A stretch of DNA of 64,000 bases from Pseudomonas fluorescens. Lineage in GTDB: Bacteria > Pseudomonadota > Gammaproteobacteria > Pseudomonadales > Pseudomonadaceae. Below the pieces are notes generated by a model. The model did no database searches. It was not told the DNA's origin and was given only the letters and a program-made list of their open reading frames with translations. A program made the translations under genes and the position numbers. The stretch lies in NCBI RefSeq assembly GCF_902498195.1, contig NZ_CABVIY010000009.1, positions 62,001 through 126,000 of the forward strand. Reading direction: 5' to 3'. Positions 7,438 to 15,582 of the stretch are shown here, piece by piece (position 1 is the stretch's first letter; the number at the start of each line of letters is the position of its first letter).

Positions 7438-8529
7438 GTGGCGCTCAATAGCATCGAAGAACTGGTAGAAGACATCCGCCAAGGCAAGATGGTCATCCTC
7501 ATGGATGACGAAGACCGCGAGAACGAAGGCGACCTGATCATGGCCGCCGAGTGCTGCAAGGCCGAACACATCAATTTCATGGCCAAGCACGCCCGTGGCC
7601 TGATCTGCATGCCGATGAGCCGTGAGCGCTGCGAGCTGCTCAAGTTGCCGCTGATGGCACCGCGCAACGGTTCCGGTTTCGGCACCAAGTTCACCGTGTC
7701 CATCGAAGCGGCCACCGGTGTGACCACCGGCATTTCCGCCGCCGACCGCGCGCGTACCGTGCAAGCCGCTGCCGCCCGCGATGCCAAGGCTGAAGACATC
7801 GTCAGCCCGGGCCACATTTTTCCGCTGATGGCCCAGGCCGGCGGCACCCTGGCCCGCGCCGGCCACACCGAAGCCGCCTGCGACCTGGCGCGCATGGCCG
7901 GTTTCGAGCCGAGCGGCGTGATCTGCGAAGTGATGAACGACGACGGCACCATGTCCCGTCGCGCCGAACTGGAAGCCTTCGCGGCCGAACACGACATCAA
8001 GATCGGCACCATCGCCGACCTGATCCACTACCGGATGATCCACGAACGTACCGTTCAGCGGATTGCCGAACAGCCACTGGACAGCGAACTGGGCCAATTC
8101 AACCTGGTGACCTATCGTGATTCCGTGGAAGGCGACGTGCACATGGCCCTGACCCTGGGCAATGTCTGCGCCGAGGAACCGACCCTGGTCCGGGTGCACA
8201 ACATGGACCCGCTGCGCGACCTGCTGATGGTCAAGCAACCGGGCCGCTGGAGCCTGCGCGCCGCCATGGCCGCGGTGGCCGAGGCGGGCAGCGGCGTGGT
8301 GCTGTTGCTCGGTCACCCGCTCGATGGCGATGTATTGCTGGCGCATATCCGCGAAACCGCCGATCACGCGGCCGTGAAAAAACCGACCACCTACAGCATT
8401 GTCGGTGCCGGTTCGCAGATCCTGCGCGACCTGGGCGTGCGCAAAATGCGCCTGATGTCGGCGCCGATGAAATTTAATGCGATATCCGGTTTCGATCTGG
8501 AAGTTGTAGAATACGTGCCCTCCGAATAA
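7438..8529 (+). CDS. ribBA: 3,4-dihydroxy-2-butanone 4-phosphate synthase with degenerate GTP cyclohydrolase II domain
   Basis: 363 residues starting at GTG 7438, which is preceded by GGGGGTG. Residues 1-200 are the DHBP synthase domain (DDEDRENEGDL near 22-32, and GHTEAACDLARMAG near 141-154). The C-terminal part, about 208-363, resembles GTP cyclohydrolase II but lacks the three zinc-binding Cys: the region where an active enzyme has CLTGD...CDCG reads NMDPLRDLLMVKQ here. The cyclohydrolase half is therefore probably inactive, and the active enzyme is the separate RibA at 12246. The product is the four-carbon donor for lumazine synthase. This split is usual in pseudomonads (PA4054 named ribB). 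Confidence 0.95.
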   Translation: MALNSIEELVEDIRQGKMVILMDDEDRENEGDLIMAAECCKAEHINFMAKHARGLICMPMSRERCELLKLPLMAPRNGSGFGTKFTVSIEAATGVTTGISAADRARTVQAAAARDAKAEDIVSPGHIFPLMAQAGGTLARAGHTEAACDLARMAGFEPSGVICEVMNDDGTMSRRAELEAFAAEHDIKIGTIADLIHYRMIHERTVQRIAEQPLDSELGQFNLVTYRDSVEGDVHMALTLGNVCAEEPTLVRVHNMDPLRDLLMVKQPGRWSLRAAMAAVAEAGSGVVLLLGHPLDGDVLLAHIRETADHAAVKKPTTYSIVGAGSQILRDLGVRKMRLMSAPMKFNAISGFDLEVVEYVPSE

Positions 8530-8575
8530 TGGCCGGTTGTTTGCGGCCTTGAATTCGCGGTTCAAATATCACTGA

Positions 8576-8598
8576 GGGACGCGTACGAGACGCGTCCC
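8576..8598 (+). other. GC-rich hairpin between ribBA and ribH
   Basis: GGGACGCGT-ACGAG-ACGCGTCCC has nine-bp perfect arms and lies 22 bp before the ribH start. There is no downstream U-run, so it is not a standard terminator; it could be an RNA processing or stability element in the operon mRNA. Confidence 0.6.
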
Positions 8599-8620
8599 GG
8601 CTCTTTAAGAGATCTATCGA

Positions 8621-9097
8621 ATGACCCTGAAGACCATCGAAGGTACCTTCATCGCCCCTAAAGGCCGCTACGCTCTGGTAGTGGGCCGTTTCAACAGCTT
8701 CGTCGTTGAAAGCCTGGTCAGCGGTGCAGTTGATGCCCTGGTTCGCCATGGCGTGAGCGAAAGCGACATCACCATCATCCGTGCCCCTGGCGCCTTCGAA
8801 ATTCCGCTGGTTGCGCAGAAAGTCGCTCAGAAGGGCGAGTTCGCGGCAATCATCGCCCTGGGCGCGGTCATTCGTGGCGGTACTCCGCACTTCGAATACG
8901 TGGCGGGCGAATGCACCAAGGGCCTGGCCCAGGTGTCCATGGAGTTCGGCGTTCCGGTCGCTTTCGGCGTCCTGACCGTTGATTCCATCGAGCAAGCCAT
9001 CGAACGTTCCGGCACCAAGGCCGGTAACAAAGGTGCCGAAGCTGCCCTGTCCGCTCTGGAAATGGTCAGCCTGCTGGCGCAGTTGGAGGCCAAGTGA
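8621..9097 (+). CDS. ribH: 6,7-dimethyl-8-ribityllumazine synthase
   Basis: 158 residues, the usual size. Family motifs are visible: RFNSFVVESLVSGAVDAL near 23-40, APGAFEIP near 55-62, GAVIRGGTPHFEYV near 81-94 with the catalytic His, and FGVLTVDSIEQA near 114-125. It condenses the RibD product with dihydroxybutanone phosphate in a cytoplasmic icosahedral or smaller shell. The gene is 91 bp from ribBA across a strong hairpin and overlaps nusB by GTGA. In PAO1 the same gene is called ribE. Confidence 0.97.
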   Translation: MTLKTIEGTFIAPKGRYALVVGRFNSFVVESLVSGAVDALVRHGVSESDITIIRAPGAFEIPLVAQKVAQKGEFAAIIALGAVIRGGTPHFEYVAGECTKGLAQVSMEFGVPVAFGVLTVDSIEQAIERSGTKAGNKGAEAALSALEMVSLLAQLEAK

Positions 9098-9594
9098 TTA
9101 GCGACGAAAGCGATCGTTTCAACCCGCGCGATCCAAAGCCTGCGGACGCCGGCAAGCCCTCGAAAAGCGTCAAGCGTCGCGAAGCCCGTCAGCTCGCGAC
9201 CCAGGCGCTGTACCAGTGGCACATGGCCAAGCAGTCACTGAACGAGATCGAAGCGCAGTTCCGGGTCGATAACGATTTCACCGATGTCGACGGCGCTTAC
9301 TTCCGCGAGATCCTGCACGGGGTTCCGCAGTTCAAGACCGAAATCGACACCGCGCTCACGCCTTGCCTGGACTTGACCATCGAAGAGCTGGACCCGGTTG
9401 AACTGGCGGTGCTGCGCCTGTCCACCTGGGAACTGCTCAAGCGCGTCGACGTGCCTTACCGCGTGGTGATCAACGAAGGTATCGAATTGGCGAAAGTCTT
9501 CGGTTCCACCGACGGCCACAAGTTCGTCAACGGTGTGCTCGACAAGCTGGCCCCGCGCCTGCGTGAAGCTGAAGTGAAGGCGTTCAAGCGCTGA
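9094..9594 (+). CDS. nusB: transcription antitermination factor NusB
   Basis: 166 residues. The all-helical NusB fold is indicated by REARQLATQALYQWHM near 29-44, and LRLSTWELL with VVINEGIELAKVFG near 110-135, then KFVNGVLDKLA. It binds boxA RNA with NusE (S10) in rRNA antitermination. The start is the GTG at 9094, overlapping the ribH stop. The N-terminal ~25 residues before the domain are longer than in E. coli, as usual in pseudomonads. Downstream lies the 153-bp palindromic element. Confidence 0.96.
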   Translation: MISDESDRFNPRDPKPADAGKPSKSVKRREARQLATQALYQWHMAKQSLNEIEAQFRVDNDFTDVDGAYFREILHGVPQFKTEIDTALTPCLDLTIEELDPVELAVLRLSTWELLKRVDVPYRVVINEGIELAKVFGSTDGHKFVNGVLDKLAPRLREAEVKAFKR

Positions 9595-9611
9595 TCTGCG
9601 CTTGAATCGTG

Positions 9612-9764
9612 TCCTGTCTCGCCGATACGTTCGTTTTTTAGCGAGTGGCTGGTGTTGCCAGACAAGGCGCCGCGACGAGTCATAGCGTGCTATGGCGAGG
9701 AGCGGCAACGCAGTATGGCGACACCAGACGCCGCTAAAAAATGAACAGTATTGGTGAGACAGGA
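9612..9764. mobile_element. 153-bp palindromic MITE-like element
   Basis: The ends are ~32-bp imperfect terminal inverted repeats: TCCTGTCTCGCC at the left and GGTGAGACAGGA at the right, each followed inward by GTTC(G/A)TTTTTTAGCG. Pairing continues inside (CTGGTGTTGCCA with TGGCGACACCAG; GTCATAGC with GCTATGGC), so the element can fold as one long hairpin. It carries no gene. It fills most of the 176-bp nusB-thiL gap and its right end supplies the AGGA in front of the thiL start. No clear target-site duplication is visible. I classify it as a miniature inverted-repeat element from its structure only. Confidence 0.7.
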
Positions 9765-9770
9765 TACCCA

Positions 9771-10736
9771 ATGGGTGAGTTTGAGCTGATCCGCAATTAC
9801 TTCGCCGCCGCGCCTTGTGCGCAGGGCGGCGAAGGCGTTGCCCTCGGGATTGGCGATGACTGCGCCTTGCTGGCTGTTCCCCCCGGGGAGCAGTTGGCGA
9901 TTTCCACCGACACTTTGGTGGCCGGTGTGCATTTCGCGGATCCCTGCGACCCGTTTCTGCTCGGCCAGCGCTCGCTGGCCGTTGCGGTCAGCGACCTGGC
10001 CGCCATGGGCGCCACTCCTGTTGCCTTTACCCTTGCCCTGACCTTGCCGGCGGTGACCACCGATTGGCTGCAAGCCTATGCCCGTGGTTTGAACCTCATG
10101 GCGCAAAGCTGTGGCGTGGCGCTGGTGGGTGGCGATACCACCCGTGGGCCGCTGAGCCTGACCATGACCGTATTAGGTCGGGTGCCAAGTGGTTTGGCAT
10201 TGACCCGCAGCGGCGCGCAACCGGGTGACCTGCTGTGCGTGGGCGGCGAACTGGGCAATGCGGCCGGCGCGCTGCCGCTGGTGCTCGGCCAGCGCAGTGC
10301 CGAGGCGCACATTGCCGACCCGCTGCTGGCGCATTACTGGTCGCCGCAACCGCAGCTGGCGCTTGGGCAGGCGTTGCGTGGCAAGGCGACTTCGGCGCTG
10401 GATATCTCCGATGGCCTGCTCGCCGATTGCGGGCACATTGCCCTCGCATCGAAGGTTGGTCTGTTGGTCGAGCGTGAGCGGTTGCCGCTGTCCACCGCAC
10501 TGGTCGCTTTCCTCGGCCAGTCAGCCGCGCAAAGTGCCGCCCTCAGCGGCGGTGACGACTACGTGCTGGCCTTTACCTTACCGTCCGTCGAGTTGCCGCC
10601 GTTGCTGGCCGATGGCTGGCCAATCCATGTGATCGGGCGCGTCACGGACGGCCAAGGCGTGACGCTGCTTGATGCCGATGGACAGGACATCACCCCGCAA
10701 ACCCGGGGTTATCAACATTTTCGGGAGACACCGTGA
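9771..10736 (+). CDS. thiL: thiamine-monophosphate kinase
   Basis: 321 residues. The N-terminus has the family pattern MGEFELIRNYF, followed by LGIGDDCALL and ISTDTLVAGVHF near residues 28-55 (magnesium and substrate Asp residues), SDLAAMGA, VGGDTTRGP and SALDISDGLLADC. It phosphorylates thiamine monophosphate to thiamine pyrophosphate. ATG 9771 is favoured: an upstream in-frame ATG at 9741 lies inside the palindromic element. The ribosome site AGGA (9761-9764) is the end of that element. The stop overlaps the pgpA start (GTGA). Confidence 0.95.
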   Translation: MGEFELIRNYFAAAPCAQGGEGVALGIGDDCALLAVPPGEQLAISTDTLVAGVHFADPCDPFLLGQRSLAVAVSDLAAMGATPVAFTLALTLPAVTTDWLQAYARGLNLMAQSCGVALVGGDTTRGPLSLTMTVLGRVPSGLALTRSGAQPGDLLCVGGELGNAAGALPLVLGQRSAEAHIADPLLAHYWSPQPQLALGQALRGKATSALDISDGLLADCGHIALASKVGLLVERERLPLSTALVAFLGQSAAQSAALSGGDDYVLAFTLPSVELPPLLADGWPIHVIGRVTDGQGVTLLDADGQDITPQTRGYQHFRETP

Positions 10737-11236
10737 CAGATCATCCCAAACAGGTCCCGGCGGAGTTCGTACCGCCGTCGGTCTGGCGCAACCCATGGCA
10801 TTTCCTGGCGTTCGGCTTCGGCTCGGGCACCTTGCCAAAGGCACCGGGCACCTGGGGGTCGTTAGTTGCGCTACCCTTTATCCCGTTATGGCAAATGCTG
10901 CCTGATTGGGGCTACTGGCTGATGTTGGGCATCACCATGCTGTTCGGCTTCTGGCTGTGCGGCAAAGTGGCCGATGATTTGCGTGTGCACGACCACGAAG
11001 GCATCGTCTGGGACGAAATGGTCGGGATGTGGATCACCCTGTGGCTGGTGCCCGAAGGATGGCAGTGGCTGCTGGCGGGTTTTCTGATGTTCCGCTTCTT
11101 CGATATTCTCAAGCCGTGGCCGATTCGCTGGATTGACCGGCATGTTCACGGCGGAGTCGGGATCATGCTCGATGATGTCCTGGCCGGGGTGTTTGCCTGG
11201 TTGGCGATGCAGGGACTGGTATGGATTTTCGCCTGA
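10733..11236 (+). CDS. pgpA: phosphatidylglycerophosphatase A
   Basis: 167 residues starting at GTG 10733, overlapping the thiL stop. Features of the PgpA family: GFGSGTLPKAPGTWGSL near 25-41, several membrane helices, and the acidic motif HDHEGIVWDEMVG near 83-96. It dephosphorylates phosphatidylglycerol phosphate in the inner membrane. The gene order thiL-pgpA is conserved in gammaproteobacteria. Confidence 0.95.
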   Translation: MTDHPKQVPAEFVPPSVWRNPWHFLAFGFGSGTLPKAPGTWGSLVALPFIPLWQMLPDWGYWLMLGITMLFGFWLCGKVADDLRVHDHEGIVWDEMVGMWITLWLVPEGWQWLLAGFLMFRFFDILKPWPIRWIDRHVHGGVGIMLDDVLAGVFAWLAMQGLVWIFA

Positions 11237-11259
11237 TGGGTTAAGTGGGAGAACTAGGG

Positions 11260-11994
11260 ATGGCTCTACGCGGGTTGATGGTGATGGTGTTCGCCTTGTT
11301 TTGCTCACTCGGCCAGGCGCAGGAGACCGCGACGCCGTCCGTGATTCACCTGGCCAGCGAAGAATGGGAAGACTACACCGCCGCCGATGGCCATGGCCTG
11401 GGTTGGGACGTGCTGCGGCAGGTCTTTGAACCGGCGGGTGTCAAGCTGGACATTCGCACCGAGCCCTACCTGCGTTCCCTGGGCCTGGCCGAGCGTGGCG
11501 AAGTGGACGCCTGCGTCGGTTCCTACCGGGACGAGTCGGCCGAATTGCTCTATCCCCACTGGAATTTCGACACCGATCACATCTATGCCCTGGGGCTGGC
11601 CAGCAGCCCGGTGCCCACCGCGCAAACCCTGGGCAACTTTCGGCTGGCCTGGGTCCGCGGCTACGATTACCAGGATTACCTGCCCAACGTGCGCCGCTAC
11701 GACGAAGTGATCCGGCGCACGGGTATCGTCTCGATGCTGACCCACGACCGTGCCGACTTCTACATCGATGCACTGACCGAGGTCGATTACGTCCTCAGCC
11801 GGGCCAAGGATCCGTCCCAGTTGCGTCGCACCCATATCGCGGAATTGCCGTTGTACCTGTGCTTCGCCAAGACGCCCCAGGCGCGCACGCTGATGGCATT
11901 GTTCGACCAGCGCATGGAGCAATTGGTGAAAAGCGGCGAACTGAAGCCGATTTTCGAGCGTTGGAAACAGCCGTATCCATTCGATTCAAACTGA
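11260..11994 (+). CDS. periplasmic solute-binding protein family 3 (transporter substrate-binding domain)
   Basis: 244 residues. The signal peptide ends near SLGQAQET; the rest is an SBP_bac_3-type domain (LASEEWEDYTAADGHGLGWD; GEVDACVGSY; ADFYIDALTEVDYVL; KSGELKPIFERW). ATG 11260 is chosen because it has GGGAG upstream and starts the signal peptide, rather than the GTG at 11245. It stands alone without permease or ATPase genes next to it, 23 bp after pgpA, so it may serve a distant transporter or sensor. It corresponds by position to PA4049. The ligand is unknown. Confidence 0.82.
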   Translation: MALRGLMVMVFALFCSLGQAQETATPSVIHLASEEWEDYTAADGHGLGWDVLRQVFEPAGVKLDIRTEPYLRSLGLAERGEVDACVGSYRDESAELLYPHWNFDTDHIYALGLASSPVPTAQTLGNFRLAWVRGYDYQDYLPNVRRYDEVIRRTGIVSMLTHDRADFYIDALTEVDYVLSRAKDPSQLRRTHIAELPLYLCFAKTPQARTLMALFDQRMEQLVKSGELKPIFERWKQPYPFDSN

Positions 11995-12020
11995 TCGCGG
12001 ACATTACGACTGGTGTTTAA

Positions 12021-12118
12021 CCCCTGTGGGAGCGGGCTTGCTCGCGAATGCGGCATGTCATTGAGCATGGATGTCGACCGAATCGACGCCTTCGCGAGCA
12101 AGCCCGCTCCCACAGGGG
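12021..12118. repeat. REPIN (GTGGGAGCGGGCTTGCTCGCG family)
   Basis: Two inverted units CTGTGGGAGCGGGCTTGCTC and complement, with a ~45-nt spacer, in the 251-bp gap before ribA. The rest of that gap holds the ribA 5' region, in which I see no riboswitch pattern. Confidence 0.9.
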
Positions 12119-12245
12119 ATCGAAGCAGCCCGGATATCAAACTTTTTGATCGTTATGGCCGATAATTCAGCCTAAGCGTCTGTCGGAACGTGCTGTTACA
12201 ATGCCGGCCTGCGAATCTTCAGACTTTTAGATCAGGAGCACACCG

Positions 12246-12863
12246 GTGCCTGTCGTTTTTGTCGCCGCTTCCAAGCTGCCAACGCCTTTTGCGCAATTCA
12301 CCATGCACGGCTTTCTCGATGAAGCGACCGGGCGCGAGCACGTTGTGCTGAGCCTGGGTGAGATCGCCGACGGTGCCCCGGTACTCGGCCGCCTGCACTC
12401 CGAGTGCCTGACGGGCGACGCCTTGTTCAGCCAGCGTTGCGACTGCGGCTCGCAACTGGAGGCAGCGCTGCAAGCCATTGCCCGTGAAGGTCGCGGCGTG
12501 TTGCTGTACTTGCGTCAGGAAGGCCGTGGCATTGGCCTGCTGAACAAGATCCGCGCCTATGAATTGCAGGACGGCGGTGCCGACACCGTTGAAGCCAACG
12601 AGCGCCTGGGCTTTGCCGCCGACCAGCGTGACTACGCCATGTGCCTGCCGATGCTGGAGCACCTGGGCGTGAAATCCCTGCGCCTGATGACCAACAACCC
12701 GCGCAAGGTCAAAGCCTTGACCGACATGGGCATCGTGGTGGCAGAGCGCGTGCCGCTGCACACCGGGCACAACCCGCACAACAAACTGTACCTGGCGACC
12801 AAGGCCAGCAAGCTCGACCACATGATGGGCAACGAACATCAGGGCGAGGTTGGCCGGGCGTGA
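12246..12863 (+). CDS. ribA: GTP cyclohydrolase II
   Basis: 205 residues starting at GTG 12246 with AGGAG about 8 nt upstream. All three zinc ligands are present in CLTGD...QRCDCGSQLE (near residues 56-70), followed by YLRQEGRGIGLLNKIRAY and LMTNNPRK. It catalyses the first committed step of riboflavin synthesis from GTP. It is apart from the main rib cluster and compensates for the degenerate cyclohydrolase domain of the RibBA protein at 7438. The stop overlaps the next start (GTGA). Confidence 0.96.
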   Translation: MPVVFVAASKLPTPFAQFTMHGFLDEATGREHVVLSLGEIADGAPVLGRLHSECLTGDALFSQRCDCGSQLEAALQAIAREGRGVLLYLRQEGRGIGLLNKIRAYELQDGGADTVEANERLGFAADQRDYAMCLPMLEHLGVKSLRLMTNNPRKVKALTDMGIVVAERVPLHTGHNPHNKLYLATKASKLDHMMGNEHQGEVGRA

Positions 12864-13279
12864 CCCGCGGTCAGGTGCGGCGGCGACTGTCCGTCAGCTG
12901 GTGGCAATACTTTGCGCTGGCCTTGCTGCCGCTGTTCGTGATCAACGGCGTGTTCGGCGAGAGTGAAGCCATTTTGCCGGTGCTGGCGATGCCGTTGTTC
13001 ATCGCCGGTGTCGCCTCGATGTTTGTCAGCCTGAAGTTTTTCGGCGGCTACAAGCACGCGTTGATCGCCACCCAGAAAGCCCTCGACACCCCTGACGAAC
13101 CCGCGGCGTGGATCAGCCTGGCGGCCAGGCGGCGCACGGCGTTCCTCGCCGCCGGCCTGCCGGCGTGGATCGGGGCATTGGCGGTGTTCGTCGGCCTTGA
13201 GGCGGTGCCGCTGGTGCTGCTCGCGCTGTCGACCACCGTGCTGTTCTACCTCTACCGTATTCCGCGTCAACTGGGTTGA
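12860..13279 (+). CDS. small inner-membrane protein (PA4046-like)
   Basis: 139 residues from GTG 12860, which overlaps the ribA stop. Three to four hydrophobic helices are visible: about 14-32 (YFALALLPLFVINGVFG), 38-56, 92-110 and 113-132. A soluble loop between the second and third helices contains KHALIATQKALDTPDEPAAW. There are no catalytic motifs and I do not recognise the family. It is tightly placed between ribA and btuF (stop and next start overlap as TGATG), so it is cotranscribed with them. Confidence 0.72.
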   Translation: MTRGQVRRRLSVSWWQYFALALLPLFVINGVFGESEAILPVLAMPLFIAGVASMFVSLKFFGGYKHALIATQKALDTPDEPAAWISLAARRRTAFLAAGLPAWIGALAVFVGLEAVPLVLLALSTTVLFYLYRIPRQLG

Positions 13280-14079
13280 TGCGCGCCCTCTGGCTGGCGT
13301 TTGTATTGCTGGCCGCCAGCGGTTCGGCCGTCGCGGTCGAGCGAGTGGTCAGCCTCGCCCCGTCGCTCACGGAAATCGTTGTCGAACTGGGTGCCGCCGA
13401 CCTTCTGGTGGGCGTGCTGGATGCCGGTGAACGTCCCGTCGAACTCGAGCACCTGCCTTCCGTTGGCCGCTACGGACAGCTGGACATGGAGCGGCTGCTC
13501 AGCCTGAAACCCGATTTGCTGCTGCTCTGGCCCGGCAGCGTCGGTCCCGCGCAGCGCGAACAACTCAAGCGCCTGAACATCCCGACCTACGTCGCCGAGC
13601 CACACAACTTCGCGCAACTCACCGCACAGATCGAAGCGATTGCCACGCAGCTCGGGCAACCTGCGCGTGGGAGCGCGCTGGCCAGCGGTTTGCGCCAGCG
13701 GCTCGATGCGCTGCGTCTGCGCTACCGGCGTGGTCAGCCGTTGCAGGTGTTCTATCAAGTCTGGGATCGACCGCTGTACACCGTCGGCGGCGGGCAGATC
13801 ATCAGCGATGCGCTGGAGGTCTGCGGGGCGCGCAATGTCTTTGCCGACCTCACGTTGCCTGCGCCGCAAGTCAGCGTCGAAGCGGTGTTGCAGCGCAATC
13901 CCGAGGTGATTCTGGCAGGCGACCAGGCCCAGCTCGATGCATGGAAAACCTGGCCGCAGGTGACGGCGGTGGCGAACGGACAGTTGCTGTTAGTCACGGA
14001 CAAAGGGCTGGAGCGGCCGAGTGGGCAGATGGTCGAGGCGACGGCCAGGTTGTGCCGGTTGATCGCGCCTGACCGTTAA
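13279..14079 (+). CDS. btuF: periplasmic cobalamin-binding protein, BtuF-like
   Basis: 266 residues with a signal peptide ending near SGSAVA. The class III periplasmic binding fold is shown by RVVSLAPSLTEIVVELGAADLLVGV near 22-46, LPSVGRYGQLDMERLLSLKPDLLL near 62-85, and the C-terminal half with YTVGGGQIISDALEVCGARNVFAD. It captures vitamin B12 for BtuCD. No btuC or btuD gene is adjacent, and the outer-membrane receptor gene btuB lies 9 kb away on the other strand beyond the arginine cluster. Start ATG 13279 overlaps the upstream stop. It matches PA4045 by position. Confidence 0.85.
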   Translation: MRALWLAFVLLAASGSAVAVERVVSLAPSLTEIVVELGAADLLVGVLDAGERPVELEHLPSVGRYGQLDMERLLSLKPDLLLLWPGSVGPAQREQLKRLNIPTYVAEPHNFAQLTAQIEAIATQLGQPARGSALASGLRQRLDALRLRYRRGQPLQVFYQVWDRPLYTVGGGQIISDALEVCGARNVFADLTLPAPQVSVEAVLQRNPEVILAGDQAQLDAWKTWPQVTAVANGQLLLVTDKGLERPSGQMVEATARLCRLIAPDR

Positions 14080-14100
14080 AGCCGACAGCCAACCCGATCC

Positions 14101-14205
14101 CCTGTAGGAGCGAGCTCTGCTCGCGATGGACGTCAACGATCACGCGGGCCATATGAATGATCGCGTCGTCCGGACCTCCATCGCGAGCAGGCTCGCTCCT
14201 ACAGG
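14101..14205. repeat. REPIN (GTAGGAGCGAGCCTGCTCGCGATGG family)
   Basis: Inverted units around a ~55-nt spacer between the convergent 3' ends of btuF and the deacylase gene. Confidence 0.9.
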
Positions 14206-14212
14206 GTCCGCG

Positions 14213-15331
14213 TCATGCCGAAACCGTCACGCCTCCCTCCAGCGCCGTCGCCCCCGCCACCTTGCACAACTCCACCCCGGCCGCTGCAAAGCGGATCGCG
14301 CTGCGCATGTACATCACGCCGCTGACGGAGCTGCGCACCACCTGCGTCACGCCGCTGATGGGGTCGATGAGGTGCACCACGGGTTCATCGCGCTCAATCC
14401 AGGCACCCGGCTGATGCAGGAACACCACCAGCCCCGCACTTGGCGCACGCAGGGTCAGTGAGCCGGCGAAGGGCGTTGCCGGGTGGGGCAGGGCGGGCAT
14501 GGGCGGCGGGGTCCCCTTGAGGATGCCACGGTGTTGCAGGAAGGCGAAAAGCGCCGCGGCGTCACGGGTTGCCAGCGCGTGCTCGACCTGGGCCTCGCCC
14601 CGCAACTCGACGGTGGCGGCGATGCAGCCCGACGGGATCGGGAAGCGTTCGGCGAACAGTGCCTGGAGCCGCCACCAGGGCTGGCCGCACGCTTCGTCGA
14701 ATGAGCCGGCGCCGCTGCCGTCGGCGAGCAAGGTGGCCTGCGCGCCGAGGTAGCGTGCCAGCGGCTCGATCTGCGCCTGGTAAGGCGTCTCGCCGTAGAG
14801 GTGAACCACGGCCTGGGCGTCGCAGTGCAGGTCGAGGACGACATCGGCATCGACTGCCAGCAGCAATTGAGCCTGGCGCAGGGAATCGATCTCGCTGGCG
14901 GGTTGCCGCTGTTTCAGCGCATCGAGCATATGGCGGCGAATGATCTGTCGGTTCCGGTCCAGGTCCTGGGTCAGTTCATTCGCCAGCCGGCTTGCGATCA
15001 TCGCGGTCAAATCCGGATAGCGGCGGTTGAAGTTCTCGCCACTGTTGAAGTCGAAACGGCCCATGGCATCGTGCATCAGGGTCTGTTCCAGGCCGATCGG
15101 GTTGGCGATGGGCACCAGCACGATTTCGCCGAGGATGTCCCCGCGCGCCTCGGCGTGATCGAGCAATTGCCGCAGGTGATGCAGCGCCAGCATGCCGGGC
15201 AGTTCGTCGGCGTGCAGGCTGGCTTGCAGGTACACCTTGCCGGCGCTGTTGGCCTGGCCGTAATGCAGGCTGATCAGCTCGCGCCGGGTGCACGGGTTGC
15301 GTGTCAACAGAGGGTGGTGCTCGACGCGCAT
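14213..15331 (-). CDS. succinylglutamate desuccinylase/aspartoacylase family zinc hydrolase
   Basis: 372 residues. AstE/AspA (M14-like) features: the first zinc motif as HADELPG near residues 41-47 (usually HGDE), FNSGENFNRRYPDL near 95-108, the zinc His in DVVLDLHCD near 163-171, and ATVELRGE near 238-245. The C-terminal ~90 residues form a separate beta-rich domain with a biotinyl-lipoyl-like pattern (SAGLVVFLHQPGAWIERDEPVVHLIDP). It would remove an acyl group from an amino acid. It is divergent from the aru cluster across 251 bp and probably shares its substrate; that link is inferred. The acyl substrate is unknown. Confidence 0.82.
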   Translation of the reverse strand: MRVEHHPLLTRNPCTRRELISLHYGQANSAGKVYLQASLHADELPGMLALHHLRQLLDHAEARGDILGEIVLVPIANPIGLEQTLMHDAMGRFDFNSGENFNRRYPDLTAMIASRLANELTQDLDRNRQIIRRHMLDALKQRQPASEIDSLRQAQLLLAVDADVVLDLHCDAQAVVHLYGETPYQAQIEPLARYLGAQATLLADGSGAGSFDEACGQPWWRLQALFAERFPIPSGCIAATVELRGEAQVEHALATRDAAALFAFLQHRGILKGTPPPMPALPHPATPFAGSLTLRAPSAGLVVFLHQPGAWIERDEPVVHLIDPISGVTQVVRSSVSGVMYMRSAIRFAAAGVELCKVAGATALEGGVTVSA

Positions 15332-15454
15332 GGGTTCTTCCTTGTGGGGGCGGTCAGTCCATCTTTAAGAAAATGAAAGCCCCCCACAATCGAATAATTT
15401 CCCCGTCAATGGTGAGCCAAATGATCCTTTCGATCCCTCGGTCGGCGGCGTCTC

Positions 15455-15473
15455 TGTTCAATTAAATTGGACA
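15455..15473. promoter_or_regulatory. 19-bp operator-like palindrome upstream of aruI
   Basis: TGTTCAATTAAATTGGACA is a near-perfect palindrome (8 of 9 pairs) in the AT-rich divergent region between the deacylase gene and aruI. The shape fits a dimeric repressor or activator such as a GntR-family protein. No regulator gene lies nearby, so the binding protein is unknown. Confidence 0.5.
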
Positions 15474-15582
15474 ATTACGCAAATTTATTTTGATTGATGT
15501 AATTATTTTGTCACCAATACTAGGGCCATCGGTTCAGGCCTTTCTGCTCCTGACTTCCATAAGAAAAATAAGAGGTGCTCGC

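Noticed and set aside
8530..12245. FMN riboswitch for the riboflavin genes
   Set aside because: I looked in the ribBA-ribH and pre-ribA gaps and upstream of ribC and saw no conserved RFN-type pairing; the gaps before ribC and ribH are too short.
14101..14205. CRISPR-like repeats
   Set aside because: This and the similar sites elsewhere are inverted REP pairs, not regularly spaced direct repeats, and there are no cas genes.
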